Origin: Thalassovita sp. | Lineage (GTDB): Bacteria; Pseudomonadota; Alphaproteobacteria; Rhodobacterales; Rhodobacteraceae | Assembly: GCA_029212905.1 (NCBI GenBank) | Contig: JARGPB010000002.1 | Coordinates: 124,001 to 188,000, forward strand | DNA length: 64,000 bases | Reading direction: 5' to 3' | Shown here: in pieces, positions 7,994 to 19,046 of the stretch | How the letters are laid out: the number at the start of each line of letters is the position of its first letter | How positions within the stretch are numbered: the stretch's first letter is position 1 | The notes under the pieces: model-generated | What the model was told of the DNA's origin: nothing | What the model saw: the letters and a program-made list of their open reading frames with translations, nothing else | Database searches by the model: none | Made by a program: the position numbers and the translations under genes

Positions 7994-10153
7994 TTAGCCG
8001 ACTGCGGCCTCAAAGGCCGTGCGGTACAGCGCGGCCAACTCGGTCAGGGGGGCCTCGGAGCTGCCGAATTTCACGGTGTCGCCGGTGAATTTGCCCACGG
8101 TCGCAATCGAAACACCCGCTTGGCCGGCTGCGGCCATCAGGGCTTCGGCTTGGTCAAAGTTGCAGGCAATCAGATAGCGGGCCTGATCCTCGCCGAAGAG
8201 CTGAGCCATATCGTCGGTGTCGATATGCACACCAACGCCGCCGGCCTCGGCCATTTCAAAGGCCGCGATGGCCAGACCACCATCAGACAGGTCCGAGCAC
8301 GCCTTGATCAGCACATAGTTGGCGCGGATGAAGTCACCGTTGCGTTTTTCGGCCTCCAGATCCACGGCGGGGGCATCGCCCTCTTCGCGGTTGAAAACCT
8401 CGGCCAGCAGGGCCGACTGACCCAGATGTCCAGCAGTTTCACCGACCAGCAAGGCGACGTGGCCATCGCGCGCGGTGCCGATGATGGCTTTCTCCGGGCT
8501 GTCGATCAGGCCCACGGCGCAGATGGTGGGGGTGGGCAGGATGCCTTGGCCGTCGGTTTCGTTATACAGCGATACGTTGCCCGACACGATCGGCACGTCC
8601 AGCGCCGCCACGGCCTCGCCGATGCCCTGGATGGCGCCGACGAACTGGCCCATGATCTCGGGCTTTTCGGGGTTGCCAAAGTTCAGATTGTCAGTGGTGG
8701 CTAGCGGCGTCGCGCCAACGGCGGTCAGGTTGCGGTAGGCCTCGGCGACGGCCTGTTTGCCGCCCTCAACGGGGTTGGCCTTGACGTAACGAGGGGTCAC
8801 GTCGCTGCTGAAGGCCACGGATTTGTCGGTGCCGTGGATACGGACGATGCCCGCGCCCAGACCGGGGGCCTGAACGGTGTCGGCCATCACCATGGTATCA
8901 TATTGTTCATAGACCCACTGTTTTGCAGCATAGTTCGGGCTGCCGATCAGGGCCTTGAGCCCGTCGATGGGATCGACCGAGGGCACGTCCTCCAACGCAG
9001 CGGCGGTAGGGGTGGCGATCCAGGGGCGGTCATATTCAGGGGCCGAGGAGCTGAGTTTCGACAGCGGCAGGTCAGCCTTCACGTCATTGCCGTGCAGGAT
9101 CAGGAAACGATCCTCGGCGATGGTTTCCCCGACGATGGCGAAATCCAGGTCCCATTTTTCGAATACGGCGCGGGCCTCTGCTTCAAGCTCGGGTTTCAGG
9201 ACCATCAGCATGCGTTCCTGCGATTCCGATAGCATCATCTCGTATGCGGTCATCGCGTCTTCGCGCTGGGGCACGTCGTCCAGTTGCAACTTAACGCCCA
9301 GGCCACCTTTGTCGCCCATTTCGACGGCGGAACAAGTCAGACCAGCCGCGCCCATATCCTGGATCGAGATCACGGCGCCGGTCTGCATCAGCTCCAGCGT
9401 CGCCTCCATCAGGCGTTTTTCGGTGAAGGGGTCGCCAACCTGAACGGTGGGGCGTTTTTCCTCGATCGTGTCGTCGAATTCGGCGCTGGCCATGGTGGCG
9501 CCGCCGACGCCATCACGGCCGGTTTTCGCACCAAGGTAGACAACAGGCATGCCGATACCAGAAGCCGCCGAGTAGAAGATCTTGTCTGCATCGGCCAGAC
9601 CGGCGGCAAATGCGTTCACCAGACAGTTTCCGTTATATGCGGGGTGGAACCGAACCTCGCCGCCCACAGTGGGCACGCCGAAACAGTTGCCGTATCCGCC
9701 GACGCCTTCGACAACGCCGTGCACCAGTTGTTTGGTCTTGGGATGATCAACCTCGCCAAAGGACAGAGAGTTCATCGCCGCAATCGGGCGCGCACCCATG
9801 GTGAACACGTCGCGCAGGATGCCGCCCACGCCAGTGGCCGCGCCCTGGTAGGGTTCGATATAGGACGGGTGGTTGTGGCTCTCCATCTTGAACACGATGG
9901 CCTGTCCGTCCCCGATATCGACAACGCCCGCGTTTTCACCGGGGCCGCAGATGACCTGTGGGCCTTCGGTGGGCAGGGTGCGCAGCCACTTCTTGGACGA
10001 TTTATAGGAACAGTGTTCGTTCCACATCGCGCTGAAGATGCCCATTTCGGTGAATGTCGGCTCGCGACCGATGATCTCCAGGATCCGCTCGTATTCATCC
10101 GGGCTTAGGCCGTGGGCGGCGATCAGGTCGGGTGTGATGGCAGGGTCTTGCAT
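7994..10153 (-). CDS. purL: Phosphoribosylformylglycinamidine synthase subunit PurL
   Basis: The large subunit of the three-part (PurS-PurQ-PurL) FGAM synthase, which makes FGAM from FGAR, glutamine-derived ammonia and ATP in purine synthesis. At 719 residues it is the small bacterial PurL type, not the 1300-residue fused enzyme. Motifs: [12 protein letters not shown] near residue 45, [24 protein letters not shown] near residue 90, [12 protein letters not shown], and GSNVSLYNE-like [13 protein letters not shown]. PurS and PurQ are not in the window. GGAGAG precedes the ATG at 10153. Confidence 0.96.
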   Translation of the reverse strand: MQDPAITPDLIAAHGLSPDEYERILEIIGREPTFTEMGIFSAMWNEHCSYKSSKKWLRTLPTEGPQVICGPGENAGVVDIGDGQAIVFKMESHNHPSYIEPYQGAATGVGGILRDVFTMGARPIAAMNSLSFGEVDHPKTKQLVHGVVEGVGGYGNCFGVPTVGGEVRFHPAYNGNCLVNAFAAGLADADKIFYSAASGIGMPVVYLGAKTGRDGVGGATMASAEFDDTIEEKRPTVQVGDPFTEKRLMEATLELMQTGAVISIQDMGAAGLTCSAVEMGDKGGLGVKLQLDDVPQREDAMTAYEMMLSESQERMLMVLKPELEAEARAVFEKWDLDFAIVGETIAEDRFLILHGNDVKADLPLSKLSSSAPEYDRPWIATPTAAALEDVPSVDPIDGLKALIGSPNYAAKQWVYEQYDTMVMADTVQAPGLGAGIVRIHGTDKSVAFSSDVTPRYVKANPVEGGKQAVAEAYRNLTAVGATPLATTDNLNFGNPEKPEIMGQFVGAIQGIGEAVAALDVPIVSGNVSLYNETDGQGILPTPTICAVGLIDSPEKAIIGTARDGHVALLVGETAGHLGQSALLAEVFNREEGDAPAVDLEAEKRNGDFIRANYVLIKACSDLSDGGLAIAAFEMAEAGGVGVHIDTDDMAQLFGEDQARYLIACNFDQAEALMAAAGQAGVSIATVGKFTGDTVKFGSSEAPLTELAALYRTAFEAAVG

Positions 10154-10311
10154 GGGGCTCTCTCCGCAGGCGCGCTGTTTGGGCGTTCTTTAGGGCAATC
10201 GCGTGCGGGGGAAAAGGGGCAAGGCAGCATTCAGGGGGCGTGGGATTGACGCAATGGGGAGAATAAGAGTGAACTTGGCCAGGATTTGACCCGTTTCAGG
10301 AGGGCCCGACC

Positions 10312-11439
10312 ATGCGGAGGGGATTCGACACCGACGAATACAAGGCCCGCCTGACGCGCGCTCAGACCGCAATGGCCGAGGCCGGGCTGGGCGCGCTGCT
10401 GCTGACGACTGAACCCGAGGTCCGGTATTTCACCGGGTTTCTGACACGGTTCTGGGAAAGCCCCTCGCGTCCGTGGTATCTGGTGGTGCCCGCGTTTGGC
10501 GATCCGATTGCGGTGATCCCGTCGATTGGCGCGGCCTTGATGGGGCAGACCTGGATCAGTGACATTCGTACGTGGGCCGCCCCCAATCCCACAGATGATG
10601 GCGTGACGCTTTTGGCCGATACCCTGCGCCAGATTGGTGGTCCGGTGGGGGTGCCTTCGGGGGCCGAGACTGTGCTGCGGATGCCTTTGGCAGATTTCGA
10701 CCGAATGAAAACGCTGGCCGAGGTCGGGTTTTGCGGTGATGCAGGGATTGTGGCCGCTTTGCGCGCGGTGAAGTCCGAGGCCGAAATTGCCAAGATCAGG
10801 CACATTTGCGGGATCTCTGGCCGGGCTTTTGCACGAGTACCAGAGATAGCGGGGGTTGGCGTGCCCTTGTCGCGTGTGTTTCGGGATTTTCAGCGACTGC
10901 TGCTTGAGGAGGGCGCGGATTGGGTGCCCTATCTGGCGGGCGGGGCCGGGCCGTTTGGTTACGAGGATGTGATCTCGCCCGCGCGGGACGCGCCTTTGCG
11001 CGCGGGTGACATGCTAATGCTGGACACGGGCGCGGTGTGGGACGGGTATTTTTGCGATTTCGACCGGAACTTTGCGATCGGTCCTGTGAATGATGCCTGC
11101 GTCGAGGCGCATGAGCGGTTGTTGGAGGCCGCGAACGCTGGGCTGAAGGCTGCTCAGCCGGGGGCGCTGGCCTGTGATGTGTTTGCAGCCATGGCGGCGT
11201 TGGTTGGTGCTGGCGAAACAGCAGGACGTCTAGGCCACGGTTTGGGAATGCAACTGACCGAGGGGCTGTCCCTGACAAAACATGACCAAACGATTCTGCG
11301 TCCGGGAATGGTGATCACACTAGAGCCCGGGCTGGAGCTGCGACCAGGGCAATGGCTGGTGCACGAAGAGAATATCGTGATCCGCGAGGGCGGCGCTGAA
11401 AAGCTATCAGACTGGGCGCAAAAGCTGCCGCAGGTGTGA
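10312..11439 (+). CDS. M24 family metallopeptidase (Xaa-Pro peptidase-like)
   Basis: A 375-residue creatinase/aminopeptidase-fold protein. The N-terminal creatinase-like domain covers about residues 1-150, and the pita-bread catalytic domain follows. Metal-ligand motifs are present: LDTGAVWDGYFCDFDR (two Asp), GHGLGMQ (His), LEPGLE (Glu) and VHEENI (Glu). CAGGAGGG sits 8 bases before the ATG at 10312. The fold includes Xaa-Pro aminopeptidases, prolidases, creatinase and ectoine hydrolase; the sequence does not let me choose. It is divergent from purL. Confidence 0.88.
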   Translation: MRRGFDTDEYKARLTRAQTAMAEAGLGALLLTTEPEVRYFTGFLTRFWESPSRPWYLVVPAFGDPIAVIPSIGAALMGQTWISDIRTWAAPNPTDDGVTLLADTLRQIGGPVGVPSGAETVLRMPLADFDRMKTLAEVGFCGDAGIVAALRAVKSEAEIAKIRHICGISGRAFARVPEIAGVGVPLSRVFRDFQRLLLEEGADWVPYLAGGAGPFGYEDVISPARDAPLRAGDMLMLDTGAVWDGYFCDFDRNFAIGPVNDACVEAHERLLEAANAGLKAAQPGALACDVFAAMAALVGAGETAGRLGHGLGMQLTEGLSLTKHDQTILRPGMVITLEPGLELRPGQWLVHEENIVIREGGAEKLSDWAQKLPQV

Positions 11440-11445
11440 TTCGTC

Positions 11446-11474
11446 AAAAAAAAGGCCGAGCACTAAGCTCGGCC
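11446..11474 (-). terminator. Intrinsic terminator downstream of the LysR gene
   Basis: GGCCGAGC (11454-11461), loop ACTAA and GCTCGGCC (11467-11474) form a perfect 8-bp stem. On the minus strand it runs into eight T residues, so it terminates transcripts from the LysR side. The 150 bases between it and the LysR stop contain no convincing gene. Confidence 0.8.
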
Positions 11475-11626
11475 GAAGTCCAACAGGGAGGTATGAAGAT
11501 GATGCGATAAAGATCAACATCACCGTCGAATGATGAAATAGGCATCGAAACTGAATCGATCAAGCACCATCATGTCGTACTTGCAGCATGCCCGCTATGC
11601 GTTTCGCGCATGGCTTGTGCTGGAAA

Positions 11627-12532
11627 TTAGTTAAGGTGCTGATCTTTCATTTGTTTACGGTATGAGATGATCTCATCCTGAACAAAATCCCTGAAGGCAG
11701 AAATTCGCTTAGAGTGGCGCAATTCCTCGGGATAGGCGAGGAAAACCGGGACTTCGACGGATTGCACATCAGGAAGAACCCGAACCAGATTCGGGAAATC
11801 CTGCAACAGGTAGTTGGGCAGAACACCGATTCCCAAATGGTTGATCACCGCCTGGAGCACACCGAAATAGTTGTTCACCGTCAGCGTCGAATGCACGTCA
11901 TAGGTCATCAGATGCTGCACCAGATTGGCCCCGGCGCCGACCTGGGCTGAATTCGGGTTCTGGCAAATCAAGCGGTGTTTGCTGATGTCTTCGATGGAGT
12001 CGGGGGCGCCGTGGCGTTCCACATACTCGGGCGAGGCGTACAACAGCATCCGTACGGACATCAGGCGCTTGCGGATCAGGTCTGCTTGGCTGGGCTCTTT
12101 CATGCGAATGGCCACGTCAGCCTCGCGCATGGGAAGATCCAGGACCCGCTCTTCCAACATCAGGTCGATCTTTAGATCAGGGTATTTTTCATACAGGGCA
12201 GGCAAGCGCGGCGCCAACCACAGCGAACCAAAGCCCGTCGTCGTGGTTACACGCAACTCTCCGAACACCTCTTCTTCGCTGTCGCGAATACGGGCGGCGG
12301 CGGCATCCAGACGCTTGGCCATCGCACGGGTGGCATCAAACAGCAATTCGCCCTGTTCGGTTAGAATCAGTCCGCGTGCATGACGGTGAAACAGTGTTGT
12401 GTTCAGGCTCTCTTCGAGAGCACGCACCTGGCGACTGACAGCGGATTGCGACAGATGCAGCGTATCCCCGGCATGGGTAAGGCTGCCCGCATCTGCGACC
12501 GCGTGGAAGATTCTTAGTTTATCCCAATCCAT
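11627..12532 (-). CDS. LysR family transcriptional regulator
   Basis: A 301-residue LysR-type regulator. The N-terminal winged helix (residues 1-60) contains the canonical SLTHAGDTLHLSQSAVSRQV helix-turn-helix and ALEESLNTTLFHR wing. The rest is the periplasmic-binding-protein-like effector domain, with VADVAIR-type motif EADVAIRMKEP and GIGVLPNYL. The longer frame to 12592 adds 20 residues upstream of the family start MDWDKLRIFH, so 12532 is used. It is divergent from the indolepyruvate oxidoreductase gene, with several dyads in the shared intergenic region, so it may control that gene. This is inferred from position. Confidence 0.92.
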   Translation of the reverse strand: MDWDKLRIFHAVADAGSLTHAGDTLHLSQSAVSRQVRALEESLNTTLFHRHARGLILTEQGELLFDATRAMAKRLDAAAARIRDSEEEVFGELRVTTTTGFGSLWLAPRLPALYEKYPDLKIDLMLEERVLDLPMREADVAIRMKEPSQADLIRKRLMSVRMLLYASPEYVERHGAPDSIEDISKHRLICQNPNSAQVGAGANLVQHLMTYDVHSTLTVNNYFGVLQAVINHLGIGVLPNYLLQDFPNLVRVLPDVQSVEVPVFLAYPEELRHSKRISAFRDFVQDEIISYRKQMKDQHLN

Positions 12533-12582
12533 CTCGGTAACTTTCGATTTGAGACGCCCACATACACGAAACACATTTATGT

Positions 12583-12667
12583 TATAGGGCATAGCATCGC
12601 CTGACGTTAGGGGAAGAAAAATTTTTCCCTTGGTAGGTCATAAATTATGACCTAATAATGCCCTATA
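12583..12667. promoter_or_regulatory. Dyad-rich divergent promoter region of lysR and ior
   Basis: Three symmetric elements occur here. TATAGGGCAT (12583-12592) is repeated inverted as ATGCCCTATA (12658-12667). TAGGTCATAA, one base, then TTATGACCTA (12634-12654) is a perfect 10-bp palindrome. GGGAAGAAAA and TTTTTCCC (12611-12629) form an imperfect A/T-rich dyad. They lie between two divergent starts and are candidate LysR-type binding sites. Confidence 0.55.
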
Positions 12668-12701
12668 GTTAAGCACACCATCCAGCGCGGGGAGGCGCGG
12701 T

Positions 12702-15700
12702 ATGACCAGCCAAAAAGTTTCACTGAATGATCGGTTCGATCTTACAAAGTCCCCGATCCTGCTGAACGGCACACAAGCGCTGGTGCGTTTGATGCTGATC
12801 CAAAAGGAACGGGACCGGCAGGCGGGGCTGAATACCGCAGGATATGTGACGGGGTATCGTGGCTCGCCTTTGGGTGCGGTAGATTTGCAAATGCAGCGCG
12901 CGGCCAAGCAACTGACCGCTGCGGACATAAAATTCCACGAAGGGCTGAACGAAGACCTTGCTGCGACCGCCTTGTGGGGCGCGCAGCAGGCCGAGCTGCG
13001 CGGAGAGGGTAAGTTCGATGGTGTCTTTGGTCTGTGGTACGGCAAAGGGCCGGGGGTGGATCGGTCCGGCGACGTGATGCGCCACGCCAATATGGCCGGA
13101 TCGAGCGCGCTTGGCGGTGTGCTGATGGCAATGGGCGATGACCATACGGGCGAATCCTCGACTGTGCTGCACCAAAGCGAATGGGCCATGGTGGACGCCT
13201 ATATGCCTGTCGTCAGCCCGGCTGGTGTGCAGGAAATCCTGGATTACGGTGTGTATGGCTATGCGTTGTCGCGGTTTTCCGGCCTGTGGGTGGGCCTGAA
13301 AACGATGAAAGACACGGTCGAGGCCACGGCCGTGGTGGATGGCCGTCCCGACCGGATGCAATTGGTGATCCCCGAATTCGACATGCCCGAAGGCGGATTG
13401 AATATCCGGCTGGGCGACACGCCCGTCGAACAAGAAGCCCGGATGATTGATCACAAACGCTTTGCCGCCGAAGCATTTTCCCATGCCAACAAGATGGATA
13501 AACGCGTTTGGGGCAAACCCGGCGCGAAAATCGGTTTTGTTGCGGCGGGCAAGAACTGGCTGGATCTGGTGCATGCGCTGGCCCTGCTGAACATCGACGA
13601 ATCCGAGGCCGAGCGTCTGGGCATCACAACTTATAAGGTCGGGCAGACCTTTCCGTTGGATATGCGCGGGTTCCACGCATGGGCCGAAGGTCTGGATCTG
13701 ATCATCGTGGTCGAGGAAAAACGCAAACTGATCGAGGTCCAGGTCAAAGAAGCGATTTTCGACGACCGGCGTGGCCGACGCGTCTGGGGCTGGCACAAGG
13801 GCGGCGGGGCAGGGTCCATGCACGGGCCAGAGCTGTTCCAGACCAAATTCGCGCTGGATCCCATCATGATTGCCGAACGTCTGGGCGAAATCCTGATCGA
13901 CGAAGGCCGCGGTACGGACGGGATCAAGGCAGGCATGGCGCAATTGGCCGAGGCACGCCGCAACGATAACGCGCCTGAAATTGCGACGCGCATTCCGTAT
14001 TTCTGCTCGGGTTGCCCGCATAACAGCTCGACCAAGGTGCCCGAAGGCTCGCGCGCGTATGCCGGGATCGGCTGCCACTATATGGTGCAGTGGATGGACC
14101 GCGAAACCACCGGGTTCACTCATATGGGGGCCGAGGGCGCGAACTGGATCGGCGAGGCACCGTTTTCGACCACCGGGCACGTTTTCCAGAACCTGGGCGA
14201 CGGGACGTACAATCATTCGGGCGTTCAGGCGATCCGGGCGGCTTTGGCCTCGGATGCGAATATCACCTATAAGATCTTGTTTAATGACGCTGTCGCCATG
14301 ACCGGAGGCCAGAAGAACGAAGGCGGGCTGACAGCTTACCGTATTGTCGAAGAGGTCAAGGCGATGGGGGTGGAAAACATCGCCGTTGTCTATGACGAAA
14401 AGGAAGACGTGGACCTAAAAGCGTTCCCTGCGGGGATCGAGACGCATGAGCGATCAGAACTTCCGGCTGTTCAGAGTAAACTGCGCGAAATCAAAGGCGT
14501 ATCCGTTATTGTTTACATCCAGACCTGTGCTGCCGAAAAACGTCGCCGTCGGAAACGGGGCCTGTTCCCGGATCCTGATCGCCGCGTGTTCATCAATTCT
14601 GATGTCTGCGAAGGCTGCGGCGATTGCGGGGTGCAATCCAACTGTGTTTCGATTGTTCCCAAGGAAACTGAGCTGGGTCGAAAACGCGCGATTGACCAAT
14701 CTTCGTGCAACAAGGATTTCAGCTGTTTGAATGGGTTCTGCCCGTCCTTTGTGACACTCGAAGGCGCACAGGTGAAAAAGGCCGCAACCACGGATCTGAA
14801 TCTGCCAGACCTGCCGCAGCCCGATCTTCCGGCGATCGACGGGACTTATAACGTGGTGATTACGGGCGTCGGGGGCACAGGGGTCGTGACCATTGGGGCC
14901 GTGTTGGCGCAGGCCGCTCAGATCGACGGCAAAGGCGCTGGCATGATGGAAATGGCGGGGCTGGCGCAAAAAGGTGGCGCTGTGCACATCCACTGCCGCA
15001 TCGCCAACGCGCCCGAGGATATCAGCGCTGTGCGGGTCGCGACGGGCGAGGCTGATGCGCTGATCGGCGGTGATCTGGTGGTAAGCGCTGGCGCGAAAAC
15101 GCTGGGCCTGACACGGACGGGCCGCACGGGCGCTGTGGTCAATAGTCACGAAATCATCACCGGTGATTTCACTCGCAACACCGAATTTGCCCTGCCCACG
15201 GACCGATTGGAGCTTCAGCTAGAGGCGCGACTTCAGGACAAAGTGTTGCTGTTTGATGCCTCTGATCTTGCGAAATTGACGCTTGGGGATTCGATTTATT
15301 CGAACATGATGATCTTTGGCGCGGCCTGGCAGAAGGGGTTGATCCCGCTCAGCTATGACGCGATTTCCCAGGCGCTGGAGCTGAACGGCACGGCGGTGCA
15401 ACGCAACCTGCGCGCCTTTGATATCGGCCGTTGGGCGGCTGCGTTCCCACAAGAGGCCGCGCAGATGCTGACGCCCAAAGTGATCGAAAAACCCAAATCC
15501 TTGGACGAGAAGATCGCCTTCCGCGAGGCGCATCTGGTGGCCTATCAGGGCAAAGGTCTGGCCCGGAAATACCGCAAACTGGTGGATCATGTCTTGGACC
15601 CGGTTCTGAAAGAGGCAGTCGCAAAATCCTATGCCAAGCTCTTGGCTTATAAGGACGAATACGAGGTGGCGCGCCTGTTGTTGGATACTGAAACCAAGGC

Positions 15701-16124
15701 GCGGGCGGAATTTGACGGCGATTTTACCATGAAATTCCACCTGGCTCCGCCGATCCTGTCCAAGATGGGTGCCAATGGCCGCCCCGAAAAGAAAGAGTTC
15801 GGGCCGGGGATGCTGAAGGGGTTCCGTGTGCTGGCACGGATGAAGCGCCTGCGGGGCACACCCTTTGATCCATTCGGACGCACGGATGAGCGCAAGATGG
15901 AGCGGGCTCTGATCAAACAGTTCGAAACCGACATGGATGAAATCCTCAAGCGGCTGACACCTGAAAAGATGGAGATCGCAGTGGCGCTTGCTGAGTTACC
16001 GCAGTCGATCCGCGGTTTCGGGCCGGTGAAGCAGGCCAACGAGGTCAAGGTGGCCAAGCAACGCGAGGCACTATTGGCGCAGTTGCGCAGTGACACACCC
16101 CCCGCGGCACAGGCAGCCGAGTAA
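12702..16124 (+). CDS. ior: Indolepyruvate ferredoxin oxidoreductase, fused alpha-gamma type
   Basis: A 1140-residue enzyme that oxidatively decarboxylates arylpyruvates or branched 2-oxoacids to acyl-CoA with reduction of ferredoxin, in amino acid degradation. The N-terminal GYRGSPLGAVD block and the ThDP half (about 430-640, with CSGCPHNSST, GIGCHYM and ILFNDAVAMTGGQ) come first. A cysteine cluster, CEGCGDCGVQSNC and later CNKDFSCLNGFC (about 640-690), fits Fe-S ligands. The gamma-type domain begins near residue 730 with ITGVGGTGVVTIG. GGGGAGG precedes the ATG. It is divergent from the LysR gene. Confidence 0.93.
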   Translation: MTSQKVSLNDRFDLTKSPILLNGTQALVRLMLIQKERDRQAGLNTAGYVTGYRGSPLGAVDLQMQRAAKQLTAADIKFHEGLNEDLAATALWGAQQAELRGEGKFDGVFGLWYGKGPGVDRSGDVMRHANMAGSSALGGVLMAMGDDHTGESSTVLHQSEWAMVDAYMPVVSPAGVQEILDYGVYGYALSRFSGLWVGLKTMKDTVEATAVVDGRPDRMQLVIPEFDMPEGGLNIRLGDTPVEQEARMIDHKRFAAEAFSHANKMDKRVWGKPGAKIGFVAAGKNWLDLVHALALLNIDESEAERLGITTYKVGQTFPLDMRGFHAWAEGLDLIIVVEEKRKLIEVQVKEAIFDDRRGRRVWGWHKGGGAGSMHGPELFQTKFALDPIMIAERLGEILIDEGRGTDGIKAGMAQLAEARRNDNAPEIATRIPYFCSGCPHNSSTKVPEGSRAYAGIGCHYMVQWMDRETTGFTHMGAEGANWIGEAPFSTTGHVFQNLGDGTYNHSGVQAIRAALASDANITYKILFNDAVAMTGGQKNEGGLTAYRIVEEVKAMGVENIAVVYDEKEDVDLKAFPAGIETHERSELPAVQSKLREIKGVSVIVYIQTCAAEKRRRRKRGLFPDPDRRVFINSDVCEGCGDCGVQSNCVSIVPKETELGRKRAIDQSSCNKDFSCLNGFCPSFVTLEGAQVKKAATTDLNLPDLPQPDLPAIDGTYNVVITGVGGTGVVTIGAVLAQAAQIDGKGAGMMEMAGLAQKGGAVHIHCRIANAPEDISAVRVATGEADALIGGDLVVSAGAKTLGLTRTGRTGAVVNSHEIITGDFTRNTEFALPTDRLELQLEARLQDKVLLFDASDLAKLTLGDSIYSNMMIFGAAWQKGLIPLSYDAISQALELNGTAVQRNLRAFDIGRWAAAFPQEAAQMLTPKVIEKPKSLDEKIAFREAHLVAYQGKGLARKYRKLVDHVLDPVLKEAVAKSYAKLLAYKDEYEVARLLLDTETKARAEFDGDFTMKFHLAPPILSKMGANGRPEKKEFGPGMLKGFRVLARMKRLRGTPFDPFGRTDERKMERALIKQFETDMDEILKRLTPEKMEIAVALAELPQSIRGFGPVKQANEVKVAKQREALLAQLRSDTPPAAQAAE

Positions 16125-16217
16125 CAGTCGGGCCGGAAATTGTTCTGGCCCGTCAAAATTCTGGTGCGACAGGGACGAAGACCTTATCTGCCGAGAGCAG
16201 ATAAGGAATCGGTCCCT

Positions 16218-17093
16218 ATGAGCCAGCGTCAGATCGCACGAGACATCAGCTATGCCCATTCCGCAGCAACGCGCAGCGGGCGGGCCTTGATCCGTGTGAT
16301 GGAGAATGCGTCGGGGCGGATCGGGCTGATCCGTCGCGCCGAAGGGTACGAACAAGATGTGGCGCGGGGCCGTGATTTCTGGTCGGTGATGGTTGATCGC
16401 TATGGGCTGTCGCTGGATGTGGTTGCCGGATCGCTGGAGAATATTCCCCAAACTGGCCCGTTGATCGTGATCGCCAATCACCCTTTCGGTATTCTGGACG
16501 GGTTGATGATGGGGCATCTATTATCCAGCCTGCGCGGCGATTTCCGCATTCTGGCGCATCGGGTGTTCCGCAAAGCCGAGGACCTGAATCGCGTGATCCT
16601 GCCGATCGCGTTTGATGAGACCCGCGCGGCTGTGCAACAGAATCTGGAGACCCGCAAAGAAGCGCTCAGCTATCTGAAGCAGGGTGGGGCGATCGGGATT
16701 TTCCCTGGGGGCACCGTGTCGACTAGCGCGCGGCCCATGTCTTGGCCGATGGATCCGGGGTGGCGATCCTTTACCGCGCGGATGGTGGCGAAATCCGGGG
16801 CTCATGTCGTGCCGATCTATTTTGACGGTCATAACAGCCGCCTGTTTCAGATCGCCAGTCACTGCCATCCGACGCTGCGCATGGGGTTGCTGATCAATGA
16901 ATTTGCCCGACGGGTGGATCGTCCGGTTCGTCTGGCGATTGGGCAGCCGATCCCGCCTGATCAGTTGCGGGCGCGTGCCGGGGACGCAAAAGCAATGATG
17001 GATTTTCTGCGCAAAGCGACGTATGAGCTTTCACCGACTCCGCTGAAATCCTATGATTACGGGTACGAGTTCGAGGAAAAGCACCGCCGGTAA
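16218..17093 (+). CDS. PlsC-like lysophospholipid acyltransferase family protein
   Basis: A 291-residue acyltransferase of the PlsC/hemolysin-related superfamily, probably acting at the inner membrane on a lipid or lyso-lipid. The catalytic motif is NHPFGILDG (about residues 93-101), the spaced histidine-aspartate form seen in the OlsA/hemolysin-like branch, and the second block is GIFPGGTVS. No clear membrane span is seen. Start at 16218 with AAGGAA about 10 bases upstream; the longer frame from 16140 lacks family resemblance. murI follows after 25 bases and is probably cotranscribed. The acceptor is unknown; ornithine lipid synthesis is one possibility. Confidence 0.85.
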   Translation: MSQRQIARDISYAHSAATRSGRALIRVMENASGRIGLIRRAEGYEQDVARGRDFWSVMVDRYGLSLDVVAGSLENIPQTGPLIVIANHPFGILDGLMMGHLLSSLRGDFRILAHRVFRKAEDLNRVILPIAFDETRAAVQQNLETRKEALSYLKQGGAIGIFPGGTVSTSARPMSWPMDPGWRSFTARMVAKSGAHVVPIYFDGHNSRLFQIASHCHPTLRMGLLINEFARRVDRPVRLAIGQPIPPDQLRARAGDAKAMMDFLRKATYELSPTPLKSYDYGYEFEEKHRR

Positions 17094-17118
17094 GGCGGTA
17101 GACAAGAAGGCCGAGGCA

Positions 17119-17931
17119 ATGGCAGTAGGGATTTTTGACAGTGGTCTGGGCGGGCTGACGGTGCTGGATGCCGTGCAAAAACGGCTGCCGGACGTGCCTT
17201 TGGTCTATTTCGGTGACAATGCCCACGCGCCTTACGGGGTTCGCGACGCAGATGATGTGTATAACCTGACCACTGCCTCGGTTGAGCGTATGTGGGAGGC
17301 TGGCTGTGATCTGGTGATCCTGGCGTGTAACACTGCTTCGGCGGCGGCGCTGCGGCGGATGCAAGAAAGCTGGATTCCACGCGACAAACGCGTGCTGGGT
17401 GTGTTTGTCCCGCTGATCGAGGCGCTGACCGAACGCAAATGGGGCGATAATTCCCCCCCGCGTGAGGTGGCTGTGAAACATGTGGCGCTGTTCGCCACCC
17501 CCGCGACCGTGGCCAGCCGGGCGTTTCAGCGCGAACTGGCCTTTCGCGCCATCGGTGTGGACGTCGAAGCACAGGCCTGTGGCGGTGTGGTCGATGCGAT
17601 CGAGGACGGCGATATGATCCTGGCGGACGCTCTGGTGCGTAGCCATGTTGATGCGCTGCGGCGCAAAATGCCCGCGCCTGCGGCGGCCATTCTGGGCTGC
17701 ACGCATTATCCGTTGATGCAGGATGTCTTCCAAGAAGCCCTGGGCGAAGATGTGACTGTCTATAGCCAGGCGAACCTGGTTGCCGAGTCCCTGGCTGATT
17801 ACCTTGAACGCCACCCGACGATGGTGGGCACCGGGACGGAAAACATGTTCCTGACCACGGGCGACCCGCGCAAGGTATCCTCGCGCGCGACGCAGTTTCT
17901 CCGACGAAGAATCGAATTTCAGTCGGCCTGA
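17119..17931 (+). CDS. murI: Glutamate racemase
   Basis: Makes D-glutamate for peptidoglycan from L-glutamate, without cofactor. The protein has 270 residues. The N-terminal [12 protein letters not shown] motif, the first catalytic cysteine in LACNTASAA (about residue 73) and the second in GCTHYPL (about residue 194) are all present. The start at 17119 has GAGG just upstream; the open frame to 17053 overlaps the preceding gene. argC follows after 70 bases on the same strand. Confidence 0.95.
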   Translation: MAVGIFDSGLGGLTVLDAVQKRLPDVPLVYFGDNAHAPYGVRDADDVYNLTTASVERMWEAGCDLVILACNTASAAALRRMQESWIPRDKRVLGVFVPLIEALTERKWGDNSPPREVAVKHVALFATPATVASRAFQRELAFRAIGVDVEAQACGGVVDAIEDGDMILADALVRSHVDALRRKMPAPAAAILGCTHYPLMQDVFQEALGEDVTVYSQANLVAESLADYLERHPTMVGTGTENMFLTTGDPRKVSSRATQFLRRRIEFQSA

Positions 17932-18000
17932 TCCGACCTTTTGATCTCAATTGTCTTTTGACGGCCGAAGCATGTCTTCGTGCCTATCGGAGTTACGAAC

Positions 18001-19029
18001 ATGACACATAAAATCGCTATTCTTGGTGCCTCGGGATATACCGGCGCCGAACTGGTTCGGCTGATTTCCGGCCACCCGAATATTCAAATCACAGCCCTGT
18101 CCGCGAATGCAAAGGCCGGGCAGCAGATGGCTCAGGTGTTCCCACATTTGCGGCATCTGGATTTGCCGGTGCTGAAAACCATTGACGAAATCGATTTCGA
18201 CCAGGTCGATCTGTGCTTTTGTGCCTTGCCACATAAGACGTCTCAACAAGTGATAAGCCGCTTGAGGAGTGACCTGAAAGTTGTTGATCTGTCAGCAGAT
18301 TTCAGGCTGCGTGACCCCGCCGAGTATAAGAAATGGTACGGCAATGATCACACCGCTGTCGCCCTGCAATCCGAAGCCGTTTACGGCCTGACCGAAGTCT
18401 ATCGCGATCAGATCCGCACGGCCCGGTTGGTGGCGGGAACGGGGTGCAATGCCGCGACGGGGATCTACGCGCTAAGGCCCTTGGTTGCCGCAGGGGTGAT
18501 CGACTTGGATCATATCATTCTGGATATGAAATGCGCCGTTTCGGGGGCCGGGCGCAGCCTGAAGGAAAACCTGTTGCACGCCGAACTGAGCGAAGGATAT
18601 CACGCCTACGCAGGCGGGAGCACGCACAGGCATATGGGCGAGTTCGACCAGGAATTCGCAGTGGCGGCAGGGCGGCCCGTACAGGTGCAGTTTACCCCAC
18701 ATCTGATGCCTGCGAACCGGGGCATTCTGGCCACGGCCTATGTGCAAGGGGACGCCGCGAAGATTCACGACTGTCTGGCAACGGCATATGAAAACGAAAC
18801 ATTCTTGCAGGTTCTGCCGATCGGGGAAATGCCCAGCACCCGACATGTGCGGGGCTCGAATTTCTGTCATATCGGGGTTGTTGCTGACCGTATTCCTGGG
18901 CGGGCAATTGTGGTATCTGTCTTGGATAACCTGACAAAAGGTAGCAGCGGACAGGCCTTGCAGAACGCGAACCTCATGTTAGGTGAAGATGAAACGACGG
19001 GTCTGATGTCAGCCCCTTGTTTCCCCTAG
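18001..19029 (+). CDS. argC: N-acetyl-gamma-glutamyl-phosphate reductase
   Basis: NADPH-dependent third step of arginine synthesis, reducing N-acetylglutamyl phosphate to the semialdehyde. The 342-residue protein begins with the Rossmann motif [12 protein letters not shown], has LPHKTSQ, LSADFRL, the catalytic Cys149 in GTGCNAATG, and the active-site histidine region in [11 protein letters not shown]. The start at 18001 with GGAG upstream is preferred to the ATG at 17980. It is followed 17 bases later by ccmE. Confidence 0.95.
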   Translation: MTHKIAILGASGYTGAELVRLISGHPNIQITALSANAKAGQQMAQVFPHLRHLDLPVLKTIDEIDFDQVDLCFCALPHKTSQQVISRLRSDLKVVDLSADFRLRDPAEYKKWYGNDHTAVALQSEAVYGLTEVYRDQIRTARLVAGTGCNAATGIYALRPLVAAGVIDLDHIILDMKCAVSGAGRSLKENLLHAELSEGYHAYAGGSTHRHMGEFDQEFAVAAGRPVQVQFTPHLMPANRGILATAYVQGDAAKIHDCLATAYENETFLQVLPIGEMPSTRHVRGSNFCHIGVVADRIPGRAIVVSVLDNLTKGSSGQALQNANLMLGEDETTGLMSAPCFP

Positions 19030-19046
19030 GCCCTTGGGAGGACCAG

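Noticed and set aside
11485..11510. A strong AGGGAGG followed by a few codons and a stop
   Set aside because: The frame is only two to five codons; no gene can be supported, though it may be the relic of one.
12720..14216. A 498-codon frame antisense to ior
   Set aside because: No family resemblance and lies wholly inside a certain gene.
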